Below are positions 1-5,312 of a stretch of DNA of 10,036 nt, piece after piece (positions within the stretch are counted from its first letter, which is position 1; each line of letters begins with the position of its first letter). Both the position numbers and the translations under genes were made by a program. Below the pieces are notes generated by a model. It saw only the letters and a program-made list of their open reading frames with translations, was not told the DNA's origin and searched no databases. This DNA is from Pseudomonadota bacterium (lineage in GTDB: Bacteria > Pseudomonadota > Alphaproteobacteria > Sphingomonadales > Sphingomonadaceae): contig JARXKO010000027.1 of the NCBI GenBank assembly GCA_030271595.1, forward strand, positions 1 through 10,036, written 5' to 3'.

Positions 1-1291
1 GCTTGACCGCGTGAATGACCGTGGTGTGATCGCGCCCGCCGAAGCGGCGGCCGATATCGGGCAGCGATTTGGGGGTCAGCTGTTTCGACAGATACATCGC
101 CACCTGGCGCGGGCGGGCGACTTCGCGGGCGCGGCGGGCGCTGGTCATCTCGGCCTTGCGGATGCGGTAATGCTCGGCGACCTGGGTCTGGATTTCGTCG
201 ATCGAGATCCGGCGCTGGTTGGCGCGCAGGACATTGGCCAGCACTTCCTCGACAAAGGCGACGTCGATCGCCCGGCCGGTCATCATCGCATAAGCGCCGA
301 TGCGGTTGAGCGCGCCTTCGAGCTCGCGCACCGAAGAGGTCACCCGGCGGGCGAGAAAATCGACGACATTGCGCGGCATTTCAACGCCCGGAAGCGCCTC
401 GAGCTTGGACATGATGATGTTGAAGCGAAGCTCGTAATCGGCGGGGTTGATGTCGGCCACCAGTCCCCACGACAACCGCGACAGGATGCGCGGCGCGATC
501 CCGTCCAGATCCTGCGGTGCCCGGTCGGAGGTGATCACCAGCCGCCGTCCGGCGGTGATGATTTCGTTCATGGTGTGGAAGAATTCTTCCTGGGTCGAAT
601 CCTTGCCGGCGATGAACTGGACGTCATCGATCAACAGCAGATCGGCGCTGCGCAGCCGCTGCTTGAAGCCGATGGTGTCGTTTTCCTTCAGCGCGCGGAT
701 GAACTCGACCATGAACTTCTCGGCCGACATCGAGACCACTCGGGCGCCGCGATTATGGGCGAGGAAGGTGTGGCCGATGGCGTGGAGCAAGTGGGTCTTG
801 CCGCGCCCGGTGCCACCATGGAGGAACAGCGGGTTGAACCCCAGGGTCGGCGAGGTGGCGAGGGTCTGCGCAGCGGTCGCCGCGACTTCATTGGCCTTGC
901 CGACGACGAACGTCTCGAACCGGTAGCGCGGGTCGAAATTGGGCGCGTTGGGATCGCGCTCGACCGGGGCTGGCGCCTCCTCGAGAATCAGGAACGGCGA
1001 AGGCCGCGGGGCATCGGCCGCGGCGATCACCCGGACATCGCGAACGATCGGCAGAACCGTCTTCCACGCCAAAGCGAGTCGTTCGGAGAAATGCGACGTT
1101 ACCCAATCGGCCATGAACTGGCTTGGCATGACGATGTCGAGCGCACCGCTGGCGGGATCGAAGGTCCCCAGTTCGGCGGGACGAAGCCAGCCATCGAAGG
1201 TGCGTGCACCAAGATCGCGGCGAAGGCCCGACCGAATCGATTCCCAGGCGGCGTCGAGCGGCGTTGCAGTCGACTGAGCATCGGCGGGCAT
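1..1291 (-). CDS. dnaA: Chromosomal replication initiator DnaA, C-terminus cut by the window edge
   Basis: DnaA is the AAA+ ATPase that binds DnaA boxes, opens the origin and recruits the helicase; it also acts as a transcription factor. The 430 visible residues show all four domains: N-terminal domain I (about 1-85), a very short linker II (about 86-115), the AAA+ domain III and the DNA-binding domain IV. Visible motifs are Walker A GGTGRGKT (159-166), Walker B LLLIDD (218-223), sensor 1 LVITSD (251-256), the arginine-finger box SRLSWGL (271-277), sensor 2 [10 protein letters not shown] (321-330) and the DnaA signature [12 protein letters not shown] (418-429). Only some 20-30 residues should be missing. 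I chose ATG at 1291. An in-frame GTG at 1306, with an AGGG Shine-Dalgarno seven bases ahead (1314-1317), is a real alternative and would add five residues. The residue before the last Walker glycine is Arg, where E. coli has Leu. Confidence 0.98.
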   Translation of the reverse strand, partial: MPADAQSTATPLDAAWESIRSGLRRDLGARTFDGWLRPAELGTFDPASGALDIVMPSQFMADWVTSHFSERLALAWKTVLPIVRDVRVIAAADAPRPSPFLILEEAPAPVERDPNAPNFDPRYRFETFVVGKANEVAATAAQTLATSPTLGFNPLFLHGGTGRGKTHLLHAIGHTFLAHNRGARVVSMSAEKFMVEFIRALKENDTIGFKQRLRSADLLLIDDVQFIAGKDSTQEEFFHTMNEIITAGRRLVITSDRAPQDLDGIAPRILSRLSWGLVADINPADYELRFNIIMSKLEALPGVEMPRNVVDFLARRVTSSVRELEGALNRIGAYAMMTGRAIDVAFVEEVLANVLRANQRRISIDEIQTQVAEHYRIRKAEMTSARRAREVARPRQVAMYLSKQLTPKSLPDIGRRFGGRDHTTVIHAVK

Positions 1292-1512
1292 GGCAGACGA
1301 CGTCACTTCACTGCCCTGCACTTGCCGCCCCTTCCCTGCTTGCCCCCAGACAACAGGCAAAAAGCTGGCGCTGCGAGCGAACCGAGTCGCGCGCGCTGCT
1401 TTGTTTTTCCCTCTTGTCCCAGCTGCGGATTCGCACCCGGAAATACGCTTCTGAAATTCTATGCGTCAGGATTCAAGAACCTATTTTTCATAAAAGCGAA
1501 ATAATGGGACTT

Positions 1513-1538
1513 GACATAGCAAATGCGGGATATGTCGA
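1513..1538 (-). promoter_or_regulatory. Candidate dnaA promoter
   Basis: Read on the minus strand, GCTATGTC (1520-1513) matches seven of eight positions of the Caulobacter housekeeping -10 consensus GCTANAWC. Eleven bases upstream, TCGACAT (1538-1532) partly matches the -35 consensus TTGACGS; the family spacing is 10-14. The same bases form an inverted repeat, GACATA (1513-1518) and TATGTC (1531-1536), which could instead be a regulator site. The predicted transcript would have a dnaA leader of about 200 bases. This is a motif match only. Confidence 0.35.
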
Positions 1539-1568
1539 ACTTTTTAGCGGAAATCAGCCGTTTTCGCG

Positions 1569-1585
1569 TTAATCGGCTCATTAAC
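1569..1585. promoter_or_regulatory. CtrA-like TTAA pair with one-base-long spacing
   Basis: TTAA (1569-1572) and TTAAC (1581-1585) are separated by eight bases, forming the dyad GTTAAT...ATTAAC. The CtrA consensus is TTAA-N7-TTAA, so the spacing is one base too long. It lies about 30 bases upstream of the candidate dnaA promoter. CtrA control of dnaA would fit alphaproteobacterial biology, but the off-consensus spacing makes this weak. Confidence 0.25.
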
Positions 1586-1605
1586 CGCCGCGCGAATCGC
1601 GGGAA

Positions 1606-1630
1606 TTGCTACGTTTTTTCTACGTAGCAA
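1606..1630. repeat. Perfect 9-bp inverted repeat beside the rpsT terminator
   Basis: TTGCTACGT (1606-1614) and its exact reverse complement ACGTAGCAA (1622-1630) flank a seven-base T-rich loop. The right arm runs into the T-tail of the rpsT terminator. Neither strand has a strong T-run directly after this stem, so it is not an obvious second terminator. It could be a regulator-binding site or an RNA end-protecting stem. Confidence 0.7.
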
Positions 1631-1667
1631 AAAGCAACGGGCCGCCGGTTGCCCGGCAGCCCGTCGC
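1629..1667 (-). terminator. Intrinsic terminator of rpsT
   Basis: On the minus strand, arms GCGACGGGC (1667-1659) and GCCCGTTGC (1642-1634) pair over nine positions with one G-U pair. The inner arms GCCGG and CCGGC (1657-1653 with 1648-1644) then close a GCAA tetraloop. A run of five T follows at 1633-1629. The structure lies 26 bases after the rpsT stop codon. It should insulate rpsT from dnaA, so dnaA needs its own promoter. Confidence 0.9.
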
Positions 1668-1692
1668 AAAGTCCATTTCCGGGACAGGATTT

Positions 1693-1956
1693 TCAGCCGA
1701 GCGAAGCGACTCGCTTGCTCAATCGCGAGAATTTCCGCGACGCGGTATTCTTGTGGATGACGCCGCGGGCGACGCCGCGCGCCATTTCCGGCTGGGCCTG
1801 CTTCAGGGCCTCGGCGGCATCGGACTTCTTGCCCGACGCAATGGCCGATTCGACGGCCTTGATGAAGGTCCGGATGCGGCCGACCCGCGACCGATTGATT
1901 TCCGCGCGATTGGCATTGCGGCGGATGCGCTTCTTGGCTTGCGGCGTATTCGCCAT
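1693..1956 (-). CDS. rpsT: 30S ribosomal protein S20
   Basis: S20 is a primary 16S rRNA-binding protein of the small ribosomal subunit. The 87-residue product is the usual family length, very basic, and opens [20 protein letters not shown], the classic S20 N-terminus; the rest is predicted to be helical ([38 protein letters not shown]). The ATG at 1956 has a GAGG Shine-Dalgarno eight bases upstream. It lies between mutM and dnaA, a common alphaproteobacterial arrangement, and ends before a strong terminator. E. coli S20 is autoregulated at translation; whether that holds here cannot be read from sequence, but the leader carries a terminator-like hairpin (1986-2022). Confidence 0.98.
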   Translation of the reverse strand: MANTPQAKKRIRRNANRAEINRSRVGRIRTFIKAVESAIASGKKSDAAEALKQAQPEMARGVARGVIHKNTASRKFSRLSKRVASLG

Positions 1957-1985
1957 CGAATGAACCTCGTCTCGTCAGTGGCTGC

Positions 1986-2022
1986 AAAGAAAAACGGCGC
2001 AGTGCCATTTAAGGCCGCGCCG
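1986..2022 (-). terminator. Terminator-like hairpin between mutM and rpsT (mutM terminator or rpsT attenuator)
   Basis: On the minus strand, CGGCGC (2022-2017) pairs with GCGCCG (2000-1995). An inner GCC/GGC pair (2015-2013 with 2006-2004) closes a six-base loop after a small internal bulge. TTTTTCTTT follows at 1994-1986. It lies 47 bases after the mutM stop but only 30 bases before the rpsT ATG. That leaves too little room for a separate rpsT promoter downstream, so it may act inside the rpsT leader. Confidence 0.65.
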
Positions 2023-2032
2023 AAGCGCGCTC

Positions 2033-2061
2033 CCCCTACGCCGCAGGGCCGTAAAGGTCAA
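2033..2061 (-). promoter_or_regulatory. Possible rpsT promoter
   Basis: On the minus strand, TTGACC (2061-2056) is followed after 17 bases by TAGGGG (2038-2033). The -35 match is good and the -10 match is poor. It lies just after the mutM stop, where an rpsT promoter would be expected. If real, the transcript would include the hairpin at 1986-2022. Confidence 0.3.
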
Positions 2062-2068
2062 CCTTCGC

Positions 2069-2881
2069 TCAGTGCTGGCATCTGGGGCAGTAGAAGGTCG
2101 AGCGTCCACCCTGGACGATGCGCTTGACCGTCCCGCCGCACCCCTCCCGGCACTCCTGCCCTTCGCGGTCATAGACGTCGAAACGCTTGGAGAAATAGCC
2201 GAGTTCGCCATCGGGCGAGGCGAAATCGCGCAGGCTCGATCCGCCGGCGGCGATTGCCTCGACGAGCACGTCGCGGATTGTCCGGACCAGCCGCTCGAGC
2301 CGGGCCCGCGATACCGAACCGCCCGAGCGTTTGGGGTTGATCCGCGCCCGGAACAGCGCCTCGCAGACGTAGATATTGCCAAGGCCGGCGATGATCCGCT
2401 GGTCGAGCAGAAGCAATTTGATCGCCGCCTTGCGCCCGGCGAGCCGGCGATGAAGCGTGGCCGCTTCGATATCGAACGGCTCCGGCCCAAGCGCGGCGAA
2501 GGCGGGCCATGAGTCGATTTCGTCGGTCGCCACCAGATCGAGCGATCCGAAGCGGCGCGGGTCGTTCAAGGCGAGCACATGGCCATCGTCGGTGGTGAGG
2601 AGGAAATGATCGTGCTTGTGGTCGTCGCCGGGGTCGATGCGCCACCGCCCCGACATGCCCAAATGAAAAATCAGGCTGTCGCCGCGGTCGGTGTCGATGC
2701 GGCCGTATTTTGCGCGGCGCGAGAGAGCGGTGACGGTGGCGCCGGTCAGCCGCTGGCCAAGGTCGAGCGGAAGCGCGCGGCGGAGATCGGCGCGGCGCGC
2801 CTCGATCCGGGCGATGCGGCGGCCCTTGAGCACGCGCTCCAGTCCGCGGACGGTGGTTTCGACTTCGGGAAGCTCGGGCAT
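2069..2881 (-). CDS. mutM: Formamidopyrimidine-DNA glycosylase (Fpg/MutM)
   Basis: MutM removes 8-oxoguanine and formamidopyrimidines from DNA and cuts the abasic site, as part of the GO repair system. The 270-residue product has normal length. It begins MPELPEVET, with the catalytic Pro2 that becomes N-terminal after Met removal and Glu3. Other motifs are the beta-turn Lys58 (RRAKYG), HLGMSG (73-78), DPRRFGS (107-113), the helix-two-turn-helix GLGNIYVCE (166-174, Asn169) and a C-terminal zinc finger (Cys244, Cys248, Cys265, Cys268) with Arg260 in QGGRSTFYC. The first zinc pair is C-x3-C; E. coli has C-x2-C. The start must be 2881, because catalysis needs Pro2. An upstream in-frame extension to 2959 is only translated repeat DNA. 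No clear Shine-Dalgarno is visible. Confidence 0.97.
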   Translation of the reverse strand: MPELPEVETTVRGLERVLKGRRIARIEARRADLRRALPLDLGQRLTGATVTALSRRAKYGRIDTDRGDSLIFHLGMSGRWRIDPGDDHKHDHFLLTTDDGHVLALNDPRRFGSLDLVATDEIDSWPAFAALGPEPFDIEAATLHRRLAGRKAAIKLLLLDQRIIAGLGNIYVCEALFRARINPKRSGGSVSRARLERLVRTIRDVLVEAIAAGGSSLRDFASPDGELGYFSKRFDVYDREGQECREGCGGTVKRIVQGGRSTFYCPRCQH

Positions 2882-2887
2882 CGATGC

Positions 2888-2978
2888 CGTCATTGCGAGG
2901 AGCGACGCGGCGAAGCAATCCAGTTTTGCCGTCCGCCGGGATTGCTTCCCCCGGCTCAAGCCCGGGGTCGCAATGACG
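2888..2978. repeat. Dispersed palindromic repeat in the mutM-ubiE divergent promoter region
   Basis: Terminal inverted repeats of 11 bp are CGTCATTGCGA (2888-2898) and TCGCAATGACG (2968-2978). Inside them lies a second exact 10-bp pair, GAAGCAATCC (2912-2921) and GGATTGCTTC (2939-2948), plus a small CCCCGG/CCGGGG stem (2949-2954, 2962-2967). This CGTCATTGCGA...GAAGCAATCC pattern is familiar to me as a many-copy intergenic element in alphaproteobacteria; copy number cannot be seen from one window. It fills 91 of the 125 bases between the divergent mutM and ubiE starts, ending six bases from the mutM ATG, so it forms the mutM leader and probably overlaps promoter DNA for both genes. Confidence 0.85.
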
Positions 2979-3006
2979 AAAAGACCCCGCTAGAGCCGCG
3001 CTCGCA

Positions 3007-3738
3007 ATGGCAGAGAAGGTCAATTTCGGCGACGATCTCGTCAGCCCCGAGGAAAAGACCCGCCGCGTCGGCGCGGTCTTCAGCTCGGTCGCGCGCCGCT
3101 ACGACGTCATGAACGATCTGATGAGCGGCGGAATGCACCGCTTGTGGAAGAACCGCTTCGTCGCACGGGTGAAGCCGCGCGCCGGCGAGCGCATTCTCGA
3201 CATGGCCGGGGGAACCGGCGACATTGCCTTCCGCCTGGCCCGGCGCGGGGCACTGGTCACGGTCGCCGACATCAACCCCGACATGCTCGAGGTCGGCAAG
3301 GAACGCGCGGCGGGCAAGCGCATTCCGGGGCTCGACTGGTCGGTCCAGAACGCAGAGGCCCTGAGCTTCGCCGATGCGACTTTCGATGGCTATACGATCG
3401 TGTTCGGAATCAGGAACGTGACCGACATTCCCGCCGCGTTGAGCGAGGCGCACCGCGTGCTCAAGCGCGGCGGACGTTTCTATTGCATGGAATTTTCGAC
3501 CAGCGACTGGCCTGGTTTCGCCGAGCTGTACGAGGCGTGGGCGAAGAATGTCATTCCCAGGATCGGCAAAATCGTCGCCGACGATGAGGCGAGCTATCGC
3601 TATCTGGTCGAAAGCATCCGCCGCTTCCCCAAGCCTCAAGCGTTCGCGCAGCTGGTGGCCGACGCCGGCTTCGTCCGCGCCAATGCCGAACCGATGCTCG
3701 GCGGGCTGGTCAGCATCTTCAGCGGCTGGAAGATTTGA
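3007..3738 (+). CDS. ubiE: Ubiquinone/menaquinone C-methyltransferase UbiE
   Basis: UbiE is a SAM-dependent C-methyltransferase of ubiquinone synthesis (2-methoxy-6-polyprenyl-1,4-benzoquinol methylation) and also methylates demethylmenaquinone where that is made; in a sphingomonad the ubiquinone role is expected. The 243-residue protein has both family signatures: YDVMNDLMSGGMHRLW (32-47) and RVLKRGGRFYCMEFS (150-164). The SAM-binding motif is DMAGGTGD (65-72), with Asp88 in VADIN as the likely ribose-binding acidic residue, and FGIRNVTD (133-140) follows. The ATG at 3007 gives the expected N-terminus, but no good Shine-Dalgarno precedes it. Its TGA overlaps the ubiB start, so the two genes are translationally linked. 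Confidence 0.96.
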   Translation: MAEKVNFGDDLVSPEEKTRRVGAVFSSVARRYDVMNDLMSGGMHRLWKNRFVARVKPRAGERILDMAGGTGDIAFRLARRGALVTVADINPDMLEVGKERAAGKRIPGLDWSVQNAEALSFADATFDGYTIVFGIRNVTDIPAALSEAHRVLKRGGRFYCMEFSTSDWPGFAELYEAWAKNVIPRIGKIVADDEASYRYLVESIRRFPKPQAFAQLVADAGFVRANAEPMLGGLVSIFSGWKI

Positions 3739-5273
3739 CCGCCAGCGTCACCCATCTGTGGCGGCTGCTCAAATGGGGCCGGACACTGGCCCGGCACGGC
3801 GCGCTGAGGGGAATCGAGACCGACCCCGCGACCCCGCCGCAAGTGCGGCGGCTGGCGCGGATCGCGCGGTTCGGCGCACGCATTCCCAAGGCCCCCGATT
3901 ATGCCGCCGCGCTGCAGGAAATCGGCCCGGCCGCGATCAAGCTTGGCCAGACCCTGTCGACCCGGCCCGACCTGGTAGGGGAGGAAGCGGTCGCCAATCT
4001 GTCGCAGCTCCAGGACAGCCTGCCCCCCGCTCCTTTCGCCAAGGTGCGCGAGACAATCGAAGCCTCGTTCGGCGTGCCGCTCGAAAGCCTCTATTCTGAA
4101 TTCGACGAGGTGCCAGTCGGCGCCGCCTCGATCGCCCAGGTCCATCGCGCCCGGACCACCGAAGGCCGCGAAGTGGCGGTCAAGGTCCTGCGCCCGGGAA
4201 TCGAGGAAGAATTCGCCCGCGCCATCGAGACCTATGAATGGGCCGCGGCCCATGTCGAACGCTATGGCGGCGAGGCCGAGCGGCTGCGCCCGCGCCTGAT
4301 CGTCGCCCATTTCCGCCAGTGGACGGCGCGCGAGCTGGACCTCCAGCGCGAGGCTGCGTCGGCCAGCGAGCTCAAAGAGAATATGGTCGCCGAGCCCGAG
4401 TTTCACGTTCCGGATATTGACTGGCGGCGGACCGCCCGGCGGGTGCTGACGCTCGACTGGCTCGACGGGATCAAGCTCAACGACCGCGAGGCATTGGTCG
4501 CCGCCGGTCAGGATTGCGACGCGCTTGCAGCGACCCTCGTTCGCGCCTTCCTGCGCCAGGCGGTGGTCGACGGCTTTTTCCACGCCGACCTCCACCACGG
4601 CAATTTGTTCGCGCTCGCCGACGGGCGCATCGCGGCGATCGATTTCGGGATCATGGGGCGGATCGACCGCCGCGCGCGGGTGTGGCTGGCGGAGATTCTC
4701 TACGGCCTCATCACCGGCAATTACCGGCGCGTCGCCGAAATCCATTTCGAGGCGCAATATGTGCCGGCGCACCACAATGTCGCCGAGTTCGCGACCGCGC
4801 TGCGCGCCGCCGGCGAGCCCATCCGGGGCTTGCCGGTCAAGGACATTTCGGTCGGGCGAATGCTCGAGAGCTTGTTCTCGATCACTCGCGATTTCGACAT
4901 GCCGACCCAGCCGCATCTGCTGCTGCTGCAGAAAAGCATGGTCATGAACGAGGGCGTCGCGACCGCGCTCAACCCTGACATCAACATGTGGGAAACCGCC
5001 GAACCCTTCCTCAAGGAATGGATTCGCGGCGAGCTTGGCCCCGAGGCCTATTACGCCGACCGCATCATCGCCATGGTTCGGGCGCTCAAGAAGCTGCCCC
5101 ATTTGATCGACAAGATCGACGCCAGCTACCCCGAGCCGGGCGCGGCGCCGCCGGGGCCGCCGCTTGGCGACATCGCGGTGATCGAGCCCGGGCGCGGACT
5201 GGGCTATGGGCTAACCGCGCTGATCGCGGCCGCAATAAGCGCGCTGGTGACAGCGGCATTGCTGTTGCGTTAG
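3735..5273 (+). CDS. ubiB: UbiB/ADCK-family atypical kinase for ubiquinone synthesis
   Basis: UbiB is a membrane-anchored protein kinase-like ATPase needed for ubiquinone production; it is thought to support the lipid-modifying complex and is not itself a hydroxylase. The 512-residue protein shows the diagnostic KxGQ motif (KLGQTLSTRPDL, 69-80), the alanine-rich loop GAASIAQVH (129-137), the VAVK lysine (Lys150), a catalytic loop HADLHHGN (283-290) and DFG (303-305). The last 25 or so residues form a hydrophobic segment (GLTALIAAAISALVTAALLL) that fits the C-terminal membrane anchor. The start is TTG at 3735, overlapping the ubiE stop as TTGA; a GGAAG lies only two bases upstream, so coupling from ubiE translation is likely. 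The catalytic loop has His where HADxHPGN is usual. Confidence 0.95.
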   Translation: MTASVTHLWRLLKWGRTLARHGALRGIETDPATPPQVRRLARIARFGARIPKAPDYAAALQEIGPAAIKLGQTLSTRPDLVGEEAVANLSQLQDSLPPAPFAKVRETIEASFGVPLESLYSEFDEVPVGAASIAQVHRARTTEGREVAVKVLRPGIEEEFARAIETYEWAAAHVERYGGEAERLRPRLIVAHFRQWTARELDLQREAASASELKENMVAEPEFHVPDIDWRRTARRVLTLDWLDGIKLNDREALVAAGQDCDALAATLVRAFLRQAVVDGFFHADLHHGNLFALADGRIAAIDFGIMGRIDRRARVWLAEILYGLITGNYRRVAEIHFEAQYVPAHHNVAEFATALRAAGEPIRGLPVKDISVGRMLESLFSITRDFDMPTQPHLLLLQKSMVMNEGVATALNPDINMWETAEPFLKEWIRGELGPEAYYADRIIAMVRALKKLPHLIDKIDASYPEPGAAPPGPPLGDIAVIEPGRGLGYGLTALIAAAISALVTAALLLR

Positions 5274-5312
5274 TCCGCCGCGCTGCGCATCACTGGCGCG
5301 GGGGAGATTGAA

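Larger units (their letters stand above)
1292..1605 (-). promoter_or_regulatory. Upstream region and leader of dnaA with four GANTC sites
   Basis: This stretch has no convincing gene. Positions about 1440-1570 are clearly richer in A and T than the coding DNA around them. Four GANTC sequences, the CcrM methylation site, lie at 1384-1388, 1428-1432, 1470-1474 and 1594-1598; at random about one would be expected in this length. In Caulobacter, GANTC methylation near the dnaA promoter affects dnaA transcription. Close to the start codon, an imperfect direct repeat CCCTG-(CA)-CTTGCC occurs at 1314-1326 and 1334-1344 (plus-strand reading); read on the minus strand, the proximal copy supplies the AGGG Shine-Dalgarno of the alternative GTG start. 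I found no exact DnaA box (TTATNCACA), so an origin is not supported here. Confidence 0.6.

Noticed and set aside
11..1504. Long plus-strand open frame of 497 codons
   Set aside because: It is antisense to dnaA, whose motifs are unmistakable; GC-rich coding DNA commonly leaves such open shadows, and the translation resembles no family.
1511..1516. TTGACA on the plus strand as a promoter -35
   Set aside because: No acceptable -10 follows at 16-18 bases and no plus-strand gene lies downstream; the minus-strand reading toward dnaA is more sensible.
1292..1692. Replication origin beside dnaA
   Set aside because: No TTATNCACA box was found on either strand despite the AT-richer stretch; the origin in alphaproteobacteria is often elsewhere.
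2882..2959. N-terminal extension of MutM by 26 residues
   Set aside because: The extension is translated palindromic repeat, and catalysis needs Pro directly after the initiator Met, which fixes the start at 2881.
3636..5102. Minus-strand open frame of 488 codons opposite ubiB
   Set aside because: ubiB has all its family motifs on the plus strand; the opposite translation shows no domain.
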